Source of the DNA: Bradysia coprophila
Taxonomy: Eukaryota; Arthropoda; Insecta; Diptera; Sciaridae
DNA length: 64,000 nucleotides
Assembly (NCBI RefSeq): GCF_014529535.1
Contig: NW_023503493.1
Coordinates: 8,712,001-8,776,000, forward strand
Direction of reading: 5' to 3'
Below are positions 1 to 9,176 of the stretch, in pieces. The stretch's first letter is position 1. Each line of letters begins with the position of its first letter. The translations under genes were made by a program, and so were the position numbers. The notes beneath the pieces were generated by a model. It had not been told where the DNA came from and did not search any database. It saw only the letters and a program-made list of their open reading frames with translations.

Positions 1-80
1 TTATTGCAATTCTTAAAAAAACAATTTCGCACACATTACAATTATTGGGCCTCTTTCATTAAACTGATATCATCTCTAGT

Positions 81-440
81 GTCGTCTTATCAATTTGACC
101 TTTGATTGGTAGCTAGTTCTTCAAATTTCAGTTATAATGATTCTGCGCATTATCATACCAGTGTTCCAAGCATCAACCGTAGTGCATAGCTTTACCATAG
201 AAAATATTTATAGGCTGATAAAACGAATGTCAATTCATCAATTCATCAATTTTCTAAATTTCAAGGTTAGCTGGATGAAAATGACAGCTAATTTGACACT
301 TTAAATGACATTGACAATCATCTATAGGCTCCGCATTTTTTTTGTTAAGACTGAAGTCATTCTAACGTGGTGTGAGTTAAAAACACACACAACACATGCA
401 AGTGTATCAGAATACATTTTCAAAAATTTGGACACTTTTC
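81..440 (+). repeat. 5' flank of DUF4377 copy 1, duplicated upstream of copies 2 and 3
   Basis: The stretch around 89-105 recurs almost exactly at 2441-2458, upstream of copy 3. The stretch around 350-410 (CTGAAGTCATTCT, then GAGTTAAA and a CACACA-rich tail) recurs at 1200-1255, upstream of copy 2. These non-coding matches show that the cluster arose by tandem duplication of a unit with upstream DNA, not by scattered insertion of coding sequence. No first exon for copy 1 could be found here. Confidence 0.6.
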
Positions 441-485
441 GTCGTCTGACATACTAAATTAAATTTTTCCAAGAATAGTACATTT

Positions 486-666
486 CTTCGTACCTAGGAC
501 TAAAAGTCTTTTTTAGCGTGTGAGAAGTTTCCAGACAGAGCCGAAGGCGAGACCTGGAATCGAATACGCTAAAAAAGACTTTTAGTCCGTGATACGAATA
601 GTATTTTTCATATTGGACGGAGAAAAAGTGCGACGAGGTAGCACTTTTCGGGTCCTAGGTATGAAA
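486..666. mobile_element. Foldback element in the 5' part of DUF4377 copy 1
   Basis: Outer ends TTCGTACCTAGGAC (about 487) and GTCCTAGGTATGAA (about 652-665) are inverted repeats. A second inner hairpin pairs GGACTAAAAGTCTTTTTTAG with its complement near 565-590. It shares the core AGCC(G/A)AAGGCGA with the element at 2781-2961. It lies where the signal-peptide exon or intron of copy 1 would be expected. Class unknown; no ORF. Confidence 0.6.
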
Positions 667-705
667 AAGTAGATTCTTGTTGAATTAATTTCTTACATTT
701 TGCAG

Positions 706-966
706 CAATCAAAAACCTTTATTATTGCCCCAAAACTATAGGAGACTGTAATTGGATTGTACCCAGAAAATGTCTTCGGGTGAAAGAAGACCCCACCAAA
801 GATTGGAGAACTTTTTATGGCTACATCGGCTACATTACCGACTTCAACTATGAATCCGGCTATAAACATTTTTTTAAAGGAAATGCCTAAGACATACCCG
901 ACAACATGCGGTGGAATTGGTGTAAAATTCACTTTAAGGGAACAAATTTCTAAAACAATAGCATAA
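706..966 (+). pseudogene. DUF4377-type protein, copy 1, decayed second exon
   Basis: A splice-acceptor-like TTTTGCAG precedes 706. The following ~260 bp align by eye with the second exon of the intact copy at 1634-1885. Preserved blocks encode QSKTFIIAP, CLRVKEDPTKDW, DFNYESGY and a terminal SKTIA. A TAG stop falls about a dozen codons in, and several small insertions/deletions put later blocks in different frames. No signal-peptide exon is visible upstream, where a foldback element sits instead. Not a functional gene as it stands. Confidence 0.75.
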
Positions 967-1410
967 TGACATCAAGACACAAATATTAACTGCGTTTATA
1001 TCGAGGTTTATATTGGCCATTGTGACAAAAAATTTCATTAAAAATAAATTTTATTTTATCCTCTGTTGCAAAATTAAAATTCCTAAAGCACACCGGACAA
1101 AATAGTTTTTGATTCCGCGAATTTTCTGTATTTTTTCGAAATTACCGAGAATTTCAAAAGAATTCCCGGAATGCTTTTCATTTCTTCACGTTTTCATTAA
1201 GGCTGAAGTCATTCTCCCTTGGAATGAGTTAAACACGCGACACCAACACACGCATTCATGTATAACATTTGGAGACATTGTGTCGTACGAGTGTTAATGC
1301 TAGGAGCAGTGCTATGCTTTATTGATATCAAAATACAAACTGCAAAATACAAACATCCATTCAGTTACAGCAGAACTCTTGAAACGGTCGTAAGAAATTA
1401 TTGTGCAAAA

Positions 1411-1885
1411 ATGAAGGAAAATTTACTCATCGTCTTTGTGCTGGTTACCATTTCAATGCAATCAGTTTCGGCTAACATAGTAAGTGAAAAAAAAAAATTT
1501 GTTCGTTTTTATTATTATCAGAAACGATGACATAATTATTCCAATAATCAAAGTTTAATTTTGCTTACGTTTTAAAATGCTCGATTTTTCAAAGAAATGA
1601 TTCCTATACTGAATAAACTTCTTACATTTGCAGATATCAAAAACCATTATAATTGCCCCAGAACAAGCAGACTGTTTTGGACCATGGCCAACAAAATGTC
1701 TTCTAGTGAAAGACGATCCTACCGAAAATTGGACATTTTTCTACAGCTACATTCACGGCTTCAACTATGAACCCGGTTATGAATATGTTTTGAAAATAAA
1801 CCTTGAACCCGTATCCAAACCGCCTGCTGATGGAAGCAGTGTAAAATACACTTTAATGGAACAAGTTTCTAAGACAAAGGCTTAG
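1411..1885 (+). CDS. Small secreted protein with a DUF4377-type domain, intact copy
   Basis: Two exons, 1411-1479 and 1634-1885, joined across a 154 bp GT-AG intron in phase 0, give 106 residues. Exon 1 (23 codons) is almost entirely a signal peptide: MKENLL, a hydrophobic core, then SVSA. Exon 2 encodes the whole ~80-residue domain: IIIAPE, two cysteines (ADCFGP, TKCLLV), NWTFFYSYIHGFNYEPGYEY and KPPADGSS..YTL. The GF.YEPGYEY and PPAD.SS..Y.L blocks are the hallmark of DUF4377 (PF14302), known to me mainly from bacterial secreted or lipoprotein-type proteins. Function is unknown; the two cysteines could form one disulfide in the secreted protein. AATAAA follows at 1932-1937. The exon-1 signal peptide and the intron show that it is a eukaryotic gene. 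Domain call fairly sure; transfer from bacteria is inference. Confidence 0.85.
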
Positions 1886-1931
1886 AGACATTAGGACACA
1901 AATATTAATTGCCATTTTGACAACGGATTTC

Positions 1932-1937
1932 AATAAA
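1932..1937 (+). terminator. Polyadenylation signal of the intact DUF4377 gene
   Basis: AATAAA 47 bp after the stop codon, consistent with a short 3' UTR. Confidence 0.6.
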
Positions 1938-1974
1938 GGAAATTTATTTTTGAATTCAAAATTTTGTCACTTCA

Positions 1975-2240
1975 TTCGATAGTTACGACATTTTCGTCAT
2001 GAAAACTAGGACCAAAACGTGTTTTGAAAGCCCCGTCCGTGTGTGGTAAGCATAAGACTTTTTCACAACACAGGCTAGAAAATGGTCATTTTCTCCCCTC
2101 CGCTGAAACTTCGGAAACCTTTCTTGCGAAAAAACGTTGCGTTTAACTCTAGTTTCAACATTCTAGCAATGCAATATCAAACTTTTCTTCCCTAGTTGAA
2201 CAAATAACTATCCGCGCACGAATTTTATAGCATAACACTT
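1975..2240. repeat. Dispersed non-coding repeat
   Basis: The first part (GTCATGAAAACTAGGACCAAAACGTGTTTTGAA) is related to the arms of the foldback at 3088-3258. The second part (TTTTCTCCCCTCCGCTGAAACTTCGGAA through TTGAACAAATAAC) matches 44030-44180, with only part of it again at 44210-44260. No coding potential seen. Confidence 0.55.
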
Positions 2241-2780
2241 GCGAATGACTGCACTAGCTTTCTATACATTTTGATAGATGAGTTTTAGTTTTGTTTTGAA
2301 AATATTTGTTTTTATTAGCAGGTTGTGTAGTAATTAAATGTGAATCGGAATACATTATTAATTGATGAGTAAATGTTTAGAGAATAAATGCTGAATAAAT
2401 TATTTGGCTTCTCTCCGAATGTTTAATGTCTTGTGTGGTGTTATCAATTTGACCTTTGACGACACCTAATTTCTTCACATTTTAGTTCTAACGATCCTAC
2501 GTTTAATCATAGCGCTGCTCCTAGAATTAACATATCAACGTTTGGAGAATTTGACGTTTGACATGCAGGTTTTCATGCTAGAAGAAGTGCTATGGAATTT
2601 TGGTCCAATCCATTCTGTGTGTTTACGATTTTTCGGTATATCTACGACTGTAAAATGTAAAGATCCATTCAGTTGTCATTATCGCTCAGAGCAAAAATGA
2701 AGGAAACTTTACTCATGTTCTTTGTGTTAGTTGCCATTTCATTGCAATCAGTTTCAGCTGACGTTGTAAGTGAAATAGTA

Positions 2781-2961
2781 GATGATTCACCTTTGTCCAC
2801 ATGTTTATTTAGACACTTGAGGAGTTATTGCATGAGCCAAAGGCGAATGTTATAACCCCAAGTGTCTAAATAAACATTTGGACAGAGGTGAATACGATAT
2901 TTTATCTACCGACGGCGAAATAATAGCACTTTTTCACTGCTATTATTGCACCTAGGTAGAT
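2781..2961. mobile_element. Foldback element in the intron of DUF4377 copy 3
   Basis: CACCTTTGTCCACATGTTTA with CACTTG pairs with CAAGTG plus the complement near 2858-2893. AATAGTA is present on both flanks (2774-2780 and 2962-2968), a possible 7 bp target duplication. Its core resembles the element at 486-666. Confidence 0.6.
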
Positions 2962-3087
2962 AATAGTACATTACTGCTAATAGGCTGTATATAAGAGACG
3001 TGTACGTATACGAGAGCTTGCGCGAAAGTTTTTATCGCATACGGTATGTGTGTATTGTGTGCTATATACACGACATACATAAAGGTA

Positions 3088-3258
3088 ATGCTCAAAACAA
3101 ACGAGGCATTGAAAACGTGTTTTGGTCCTAGTTTTCATTGACAGATGCAGTCGCGATTTTGAATAGCAAAAGTTCTAACTTCATTTGACAGTTTCGAAAA
3201 TTTCGTCATGAAAAATAGGACCAAAACACGTTTTCAATGCCTCGTTTGTTTTGAGCAT
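3088..3258. mobile_element. Near-perfect foldback MITE, ~170 bp
   Basis: Arms begin ATGCTCAAAACAAACGAGG and end with the exact complement. About 50 bp on each side pair with only a few mismatches around a short centre. No ORF. Confidence 0.7.
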
Positions 3259-3331
3259 AAACAAATTTACCCTAGAGTGCTAAAGGTTTTGCAAGCAAAA
3301 TTATATCACTAGAAAAAGAGATGTTTGCCTA

Positions 3332-3440
3332 CTGCTATAAAATACCTCCCTTATATAAGGCTGTATATAAAAGACTCGTACTAATACTTGCGCAAGCACT
3401 CGTATAAGTACTAGTCTCTTATATATAGCCTTATAGCAGT
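3332..3440. mobile_element. Short TA-rich foldback
   Basis: CTGCTATAA...TATATAAGGCTGTATATAA pairs with TTATATATAGCCTTATAGCAG. A related single arm lies at about 2968-3050 (GGCTGTATATAAGAGACG). Confidence 0.55.
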
Positions 3441-4327
3441 GATGTACTATTCCAATGTTTTATCATTAACAGAAACAACGACAACATTATTTCAAATCAA
3501 AGTCAAGTTTTGCTTCAAATGAAGCATTATAAGCTTGCGCCTGCAATTGAATTCCAGAACATTTCTCGAATTTTCCAAGAATCCTTAAGGTCAACACACA
3601 CTAGCATCTACTGTCAGTTGGGAATATGATATTTCTAAATTGATAGTGGTTTTAACCGATTTTAGCTGATTTAAACAAATGAAATATCGTATTACCGATG
3701 GCACTAAATGCTAATGTGTGTTGACCTTTAATCTGAATGAATTTCGTAACATTTGTAGGAGTCAGAAACCTACGAGTAAACTGTTATTATGGACCTTGGC
3801 CCACAAAATGTCTTCGGGGTAAAGTAGGTCCTACCGACACCGACGATTGGTAACTTTTCTATAGCTACATTGAAAGTTTTGACTATGAACCCGGCTATGA
3901 ATATGTTTTGAAAATATACTTTGAACGCGTACCCAGCAGGCGCTGATGAAAGTTTAATAAAATGCACTTTAAAGCAAGTTGCTAACAAAGGCTTAGAGAC
4001 ATCATGACCCAAATATTAACTGCGTTTATATTGGACATTGTGACAAATAACTTCAACTTAAATTCATGAAGCACTCGTCGTGAATTACCCAAAAAAAAAC
4101 TATTTGAATGTTTTCCCTCCAAGTATTGAGTGCATTTCATTCTTATTCTCAGTGAATGCAGGAAAAAAAACATCAAACGCCTTTTTTCTCTGATGACGGC
4201 GATGACGGCTACACTTTCGGCTACCATCTTCTAGCTACCATATTGCTTTTTCTTGACAACCATCATTGATCAATTTCGGTAGAAAATCCAGCGCGTCAGA
4301 AAGTATTATTTTCCATTTTAAACGAAA

Positions 4328-5752
4328 ATGGCTCGGCGAGGTGAAGATTTATCGAATGTGGAATTCGAGACAAGTGAAGATGTGCAGGTCGTACCAACGT
4401 TCAATTCGATGGGACTACGGGAGGAACTGTTGAGAGCTATCTACGCATACGGTGAGTGTTTGGAAAACAAAGTGACGATGGAAAGTGACTGAAAAATATG
4501 GCGAAATTCGAATGTTTTCCGGGACTGTTTTGTAGACCGGACAACGATTTAGAGTAAAATTATTGTAAACAAGTCATTTGATTGACAAGACGGCGCGTTT
4601 ATAATCGTTTACAATCACCTGCCAACTCATAACCTCAATAAACAAACTTGACACAATTTGACCGACTTTTGTGTTCCGTTTTCAGGTTTCGAAAAACCAT
4701 CGGCAATCCAACAGAGAAGTATCCTTCCAATCATTAAGGGACGCGATGTTATCGCTCAAGCACAATCTGGTACCGGTAAAACTGCCACATTTTCAATTTC
4801 GATACTGCAATCGCTGGACACAACATTACGTGAAACGCAAGTCCTGTGCCTGTCACCGACTCGTGAATTGGCCGTCCAGATTCAAAAGGTCATATTGGCG
4901 TTGGGCGACTTCATGAACGTTCAGTGTCATGCCTGCATCGGTGGCACAAATCTGGGCGAAGACATTCGTAAATTGGACTATGGACAGCATATTGTCAGTG
5001 GAACACCGGGCCGTGTGTTTGACATGATCAAGAGACGTGTGCTGCGAACGAGATCGATTAAAATGTTGGTTCTGGACGAGGCTGACGAAATGTTGAACAA
5101 AGGTTTCAAGGAGCAAATCTACGATGTGTATCGCTACTTGCCGCCCGCCACACAGGTATGTCTAATATCAGCCACACTACCGCACGAGATCCTTGAAATG
5201 ACATCGAAATTCATGACCGATCCGATTCGCATTCTTGTGAAACGCGATGAGTTGACGCTGGAGGGAATCAAACAGTTTTTCGTTGCTGTGGAACGAGAGG
5301 AATGGAAATTCGACACGTTGTGCGATCTGTACGACACATTGACCATTACACAGGCGGTCATTTTCTGCAATACGAAAAGGAAGGTCGATTGGTTGACCGA
5401 GAAGATGCGCGAGGCGAATTTCACCGTCAGTTCGATGCACGGTGACATGCCGCAAAAGGAACGTGATGAGATTATGAAGGAATTCCGTTCCGGACAGAGT
5501 CGCGTTCTGATCACCACAGATGTGTGGGCTCGTGGTATCGATGTGCAGCAAGTGTCGCTGGTCATTAACTACGATTTGCCGAACAATCGTGAATTGTACA
5601 TTCATCGTATCGGTCGGTCGGGTCGTTTCGGTCGCAAGGGTGTTGCTATCAATTTCGTGAAGTCCGATGACATTCGAATTTTGCGTGACATTGAACAGTA
5701 CTATTCGACGCAAATTGACGAGATGCCGATGAATGTCGCTGATTTGATCTAA
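4328..5752 (+). CDS. eIF4AIII: Eukaryotic initiation factor 4A-III (DEAD-box RNA helicase, exon junction complex core)
   Basis: Exons 4328-4451 and 4686-5752, phase-1 GT-AG intron of 234 bp, 396 residues; Drosophila eIF4AIII is about the same length. The ATG at 4328 opens [18 protein letters not shown], the family N-terminus. Motifs: Q motif ([11 protein letters not shown]), AQSGTGKT (67-74), PTRELA, DEAD (172-175), SAT (203-205), RGIDV and HRIGRSGR (348-355). C-terminus [11 protein letters not shown]. The sequence [20 protein letters not shown] and the ending mark the III paralogue rather than translational eIF4A. It is an ATP-dependent RNA clamp placed upstream of exon junctions, acting in splicing, mRNA localisation and nonsense-mediated decay, mainly in the nucleus. 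No odd residues seen. Confidence 0.97.
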
Positions 5753-5910
5753 ACGGAACATTTATTTTAACCAAAACATTAATTTCATCGGAAGGAGAAT
5801 GTCCAATTGTTGCAATGACTTTCCTAATTTAAAACAAAAAAAAAACATTTTTTTTAGATTAACACAACACATTGTTGTCTCACCCAATTGTACGTCGATT
5901 TGGTTTTTTC

Positions 5911-5916
5911 AATAAA
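5911..5916 (+). terminator. Polyadenylation signal of eIF4AIII
   Basis: AATAAA about 160 bp after the stop codon. Confidence 0.55.
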
Positions 5917-6097
5917 AGAGGTACGGAGGAACTAAACGAAAAAAAATGGTTTGTGTCTCTTCTCGACGAGCAATCACACAATATCGTTTTCGTTAAAAAC
6001 TTTGCTGACTCATTGTAGCTCCTGTAGATACACATTGCCGCTATGTGTACGAGCAGTATTTCTTCGTTAAGTTTACCCAGTGAATTTTGACGTCTAC

Positions 6098-6202
6098 CAA
6101 CGCACTGTCAAGCACTGAAGCTGACTTTGACATCACTCAATTAGAAGGCCAATCTCTATTTGAGTGACGTTAAAGTCAGCTTCGGCACTGGTCAGTGCGT
6201 TG
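6098..6202. mobile_element. Foldback MITE, 105 bp
   Basis: Arms CAACGCACTGTC...CTGACTTTGACATCACTCAA and the complementary TTGAGTGACGTTAAAGTCAG...CAGTGCGTTG pair over about 43 bp around a ~19 bp loop. A 125-codon open frame starts inside the right arm but has no gene-like features. Confidence 0.65.
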
Positions 6203-6990
6203 ACGAACAAGATGAATCCCCAAGAAATAAAAGTTTGTCTTTCTTGGCGAAACTTAACGTTTTGGCGATTTTCTTGGTAAATTTTAAAGATTTTAAGATT
6301 TTAAAAAATCAACAAAAACTAATGAAACTCCATCATAAATCACCAAAGTATATCGTCAAGAAAAAACGCCGAAACATGAAGTTTCACCATAATGTTAAGA
6401 ATCTTCTAAAGAAAAAATCACGGCGATACTCACTGCTATATAAATTCGGCAACCACATGAATTCGCAAAACATCGAAACATTTTTGGAAAATCGTCAATT
6501 GCCTATTGGTAGATCTTCTGCTGCTTTGCGCTTCTAGTTCTTCTACAGCTTCCTCACGATAAAAAACTTCAAAGTGGTAGGTGATGGGTCATTACAGACT
6601 TTTTTTGAAAACTCAGGCCATGTAGTTCCGGGGTAACTTTGGCTATGGTGGTCTACGATGGTAATCAGAGAAAAATCGTTTTGTAAAGCATGGAAAATCG
6701 CCAGATCCGACAAACTTCAGAGAAGAATTCTGCTTCCGCCCAGCAATTGAAGATCGAAAATATTTCCTGTACAAATGTCTTACCTTTACAATGATGCACC
6801 TCACCTCATATACAATGGAGTAGTGACGCTATAGGCATTCTTTTCGAGAGTAAGTTTATCATATGTACGTCTGCTCGGAAAATTCTAAACTCAGCGTAGT
6901 ATGAAACAGACAATATCACCTCAAAATATTACCTAAAAAATATTTCCAGAACAGTTCAACAATTTAGTCCGGGTTCTTGTGTCATCCTGA
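6203..6990. other. Intergenic, no supported gene
   Basis: Contains the Lys/Asn-rich open frame 6160-6537 (low complexity, starts in a MITE arm). Nothing else recognised. Confidence 0.5.
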
Positions 6991-7683
6991 TCGATTCAGA
7001 ACTTTTTTGATTTTTGACGACTGAATATGATTGGGGGCCAGACTTTCCTAACTATTTTTTTTTGTGTTTTGAACCGGTAACTACCGGTAAAAACCGGTAT
7101 TAGTGTAAAACTTGTGAAATATCTTGGTCAAAACTTTATCCTTGAGTTCTAGCGTTGAGAGCACTTGTGAGTACTTAGAGGACATTCAAGAATTGTCATA
7201 TTGTGGGGAATCATTCAAAGACACTTTGCTCTAGTAATTCATTCGGGTAAAATGATAAAAAAAAACATTCGAAAAGTTCAGGTAATTTCTTATCTTATTT
7301 AGAGAAAAATGTCTGTGCGGTAAGGGGGGGCTTCATAACGGTATATCTCATGTTCTTCTGATACGTACAAGCTCGACCGGCTGGATCTGAAAGTACTAGT
7401 CACCAGCTTTCCCACGCGCCTCTAACGTCAAATTTTATTTAGAACTGGCCAGGGAGATTGAGTTCAAAGGTAGCGGTTTTTCCGGTACACTTTTCAGAGA
7501 ACCCAAGATAACTCAGTGAACTTTAAATTTTCCAAAAAAAAAGTTGTAAAAAAATATTCAGTTTTGATCGAGATATTTCTTTTTTAAGTTTTACCGGTTT
7601 AAAACACCAAAAAAAAATTAGTCAGGAAAGTCTGGTCCCCCAAGCATATTCAGTCATCAAAAATCAAAAAAGTTCTGAATCGA
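6991..7683. mobile_element. Foldback element with ~90 bp terminal inverted repeats
   Basis: Left arm 6991-7083 (CGATTCAGAACTTTTTTGAT, then GGGGGCCAGACTTTCCT, then ACCGG) is the complement of the right arm 7590-7683 with few mismatches. The 500 bp interior has no credible ORF, suggesting a non-autonomous DNA element. Confidence 0.7.
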
Positions 7684-7724
7684 GCATAACGCTTTTTTTC
7701 GACATAAGAAACCAGACTAATTAA

Positions 7725-8425
7725 CCCAGGCACTCAACCTCAAATGTGCAGACCGCCAATGATTCAAAAATCGGTAAATCAAATCCGATTTCAAAATTTT
7801 TTTTTCCCTGAAATATAGTCGAAATAGTGAGGCTAAGTTCGAAGATGGGCAATTTTGGGCCCCATAACTGATTTAACGTTTTCCGAAGATATCTGCGGCC
7901 ATTCAAAGGCTAAACATGTAAGTGATACGTCAAATAAAAGGTATTTACAATACCGATCGACAAAAAAAAAGTTTATGGAAATCAGATGATCGACTCGTTA
8001 GTTAGACCCCTTGGAGTGAACTAGGTACAGGGTGGCAAGCCGTTTTTGCTTGTAGGTTGGCCAAATTTGAACGGATTTCGATGGATTTTGCTTTATTAGA
8101 TAGGTATTGACCGTACCAATCAGTTCTTTTGAGCTATATACTAGCATATTTATTAGTAAAATGTTTATTTATAGGTAAATATAGGTTAATATAAATTGTT
8201 GCAAAAATTTTTAAGTTTGGGTTACAGTTGAAAGGAACGTCGTACGGGGCTTCGTAATTGCGCTATGCGCAATTTTTAAGACGTGCACATTTCATAAGAA
8301 TTTTAGGTTAGTAGGTTTAGGGTAAGAGTAGGGCGACCGACGAAGTAGGGTCGCGTACGCAATAGATGTACGGGTTCGTACGGGGCTCAGTCGCAGCGAA
8401 CGCTCCGACTGTTCTGACGGCTCGT
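7725..8425 (-). repeat. Dispersed repeat family, copy A (minus orientation)
   Basis: Reverse complement matches copy C (about 40390-41460) over long blocks: GGTACGGTCAATACCTATCT, GGTCGGCCTACAAGCAAAA-like, TTTTTTGTCGATCGGTATTG, and AAATACCTTTTATTTGACGT. The outer end (8340-8425: GCTCAGTCGCAGCGAACGC, CGTACGGGGCT) matches the start of copy B near 35175-35215. No ORF; class unknown. Confidence 0.7.
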
Positions 8426-9176
8426 GTTTATTGTGAAATTTATGACCGTAAAGTTTTATTTAAATGAAAATAGAAAAATTTTATTGTTGTTATGTTGGAT
8501 CCATCATACAAGCCTGTATGACAAAATTATCTCTCTAAAAATTGTAAATGTAAATAAACCGACACTTAACAAATGAAAACGATAGCCCTTCAATTAAGTC
8601 ATCATTATTTATCACATTCAGCTCTTTTGCTAATTCAACAAACATTTGTATCGTTATGTAGGTCATAGATAGATAAGTGAACTGACAAAAAGTGCACAAA
8701 TTTTAGGTCTTAAAGTCGAAAGTAGCCAACGAACGATTTTTGCCGGACTTATTTTATGGAATTTTAATTACGAATAATTCGAAAAAAAAAATCGGAAAAC
8801 TCCGACTAATTCGGAAATTTAATTCTCCAAAATAAGTCCTGCGGAAACGATCTAAACTTTTATAGGTTTAAGTTTGCTCTGGACGGATGGCTGGAAGATT
8901 TATGGATGATTCCACTTCCACTAGCTATAACTGTAACCTTGCGACTAACAATACTAGTACCGAAAATTCCTGCAAACATTCGGCTAATGACTGCTTTAGG
9001 CCTCAGATCTTAGTCACTCGGATTTATCTATTCTCCACACAAAAATCACCGTTTGCTTATGAATATGAATTGCAGTCGACAATTTAATGCGTATGTTCAT
9101 TCGATTGGAATATCGTTTAGTTAGTTGTATCAGGGTCATTCAATCGAAATCACCAAGTGCCGAGTGTTTGTCGACT
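8426..9176 (+). other. Intergenic / 5' region of the glycosyltransferase gene
   Basis: AT-rich and unremarkable. Open frames at 8887-9087 and just before 9177 have no domain and are treated as untranslated or chance. Confidence 0.4.

Larger units (their letters stand above)
2697..3996 (+). pseudogene. DUF4377-type protein, copy 3, intact first exon and ruined second exon
   Basis: Exon 1 (2697-2765) is intact and parallels copy 2: MKETLLMFFVLVAISLQSVS then ADV, followed by GTAAGT at the same phase-0 position. The matching second exon starts after ATTTGTAG at 3758 and runs to TAG at 3994-3996. It is full of in-frame stops (TAA soon after TYE, TGGTAA, CTATAG) and length changes, although CYYGPWPTKCLRG-like and YEPGYEYVLKI-like blocks remain. 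The intron has grown from 154 bp to about 990 bp by at least three foldback insertions. A truncated secreted peptide from exon 1 plus intron read-through is possible but has no support. Confidence 0.75.

Noticed and set aside
4658-4685. ATG-like start at 4658 for eIF4AIII
   Set aside because: Intronic; the true first exon at 4328 supplies the conserved N-terminus with matching phase.
5134-5761. Antisense frames of 143 and 194 codons across eIF4AIII
   Set aside because: Shadows of a strongly conserved gene on the other strand.
6160-6537. 125-codon open frame
   Set aside because: Starts inside a MITE arm, Lys/Asn/His-rich, no domain, no splice context; likely chance.
8887-9087. 66-codon open frame upstream of the glycosyltransferase
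   Set aside because: No homology-like blocks, and the family N-terminus begins clearly at 9177.
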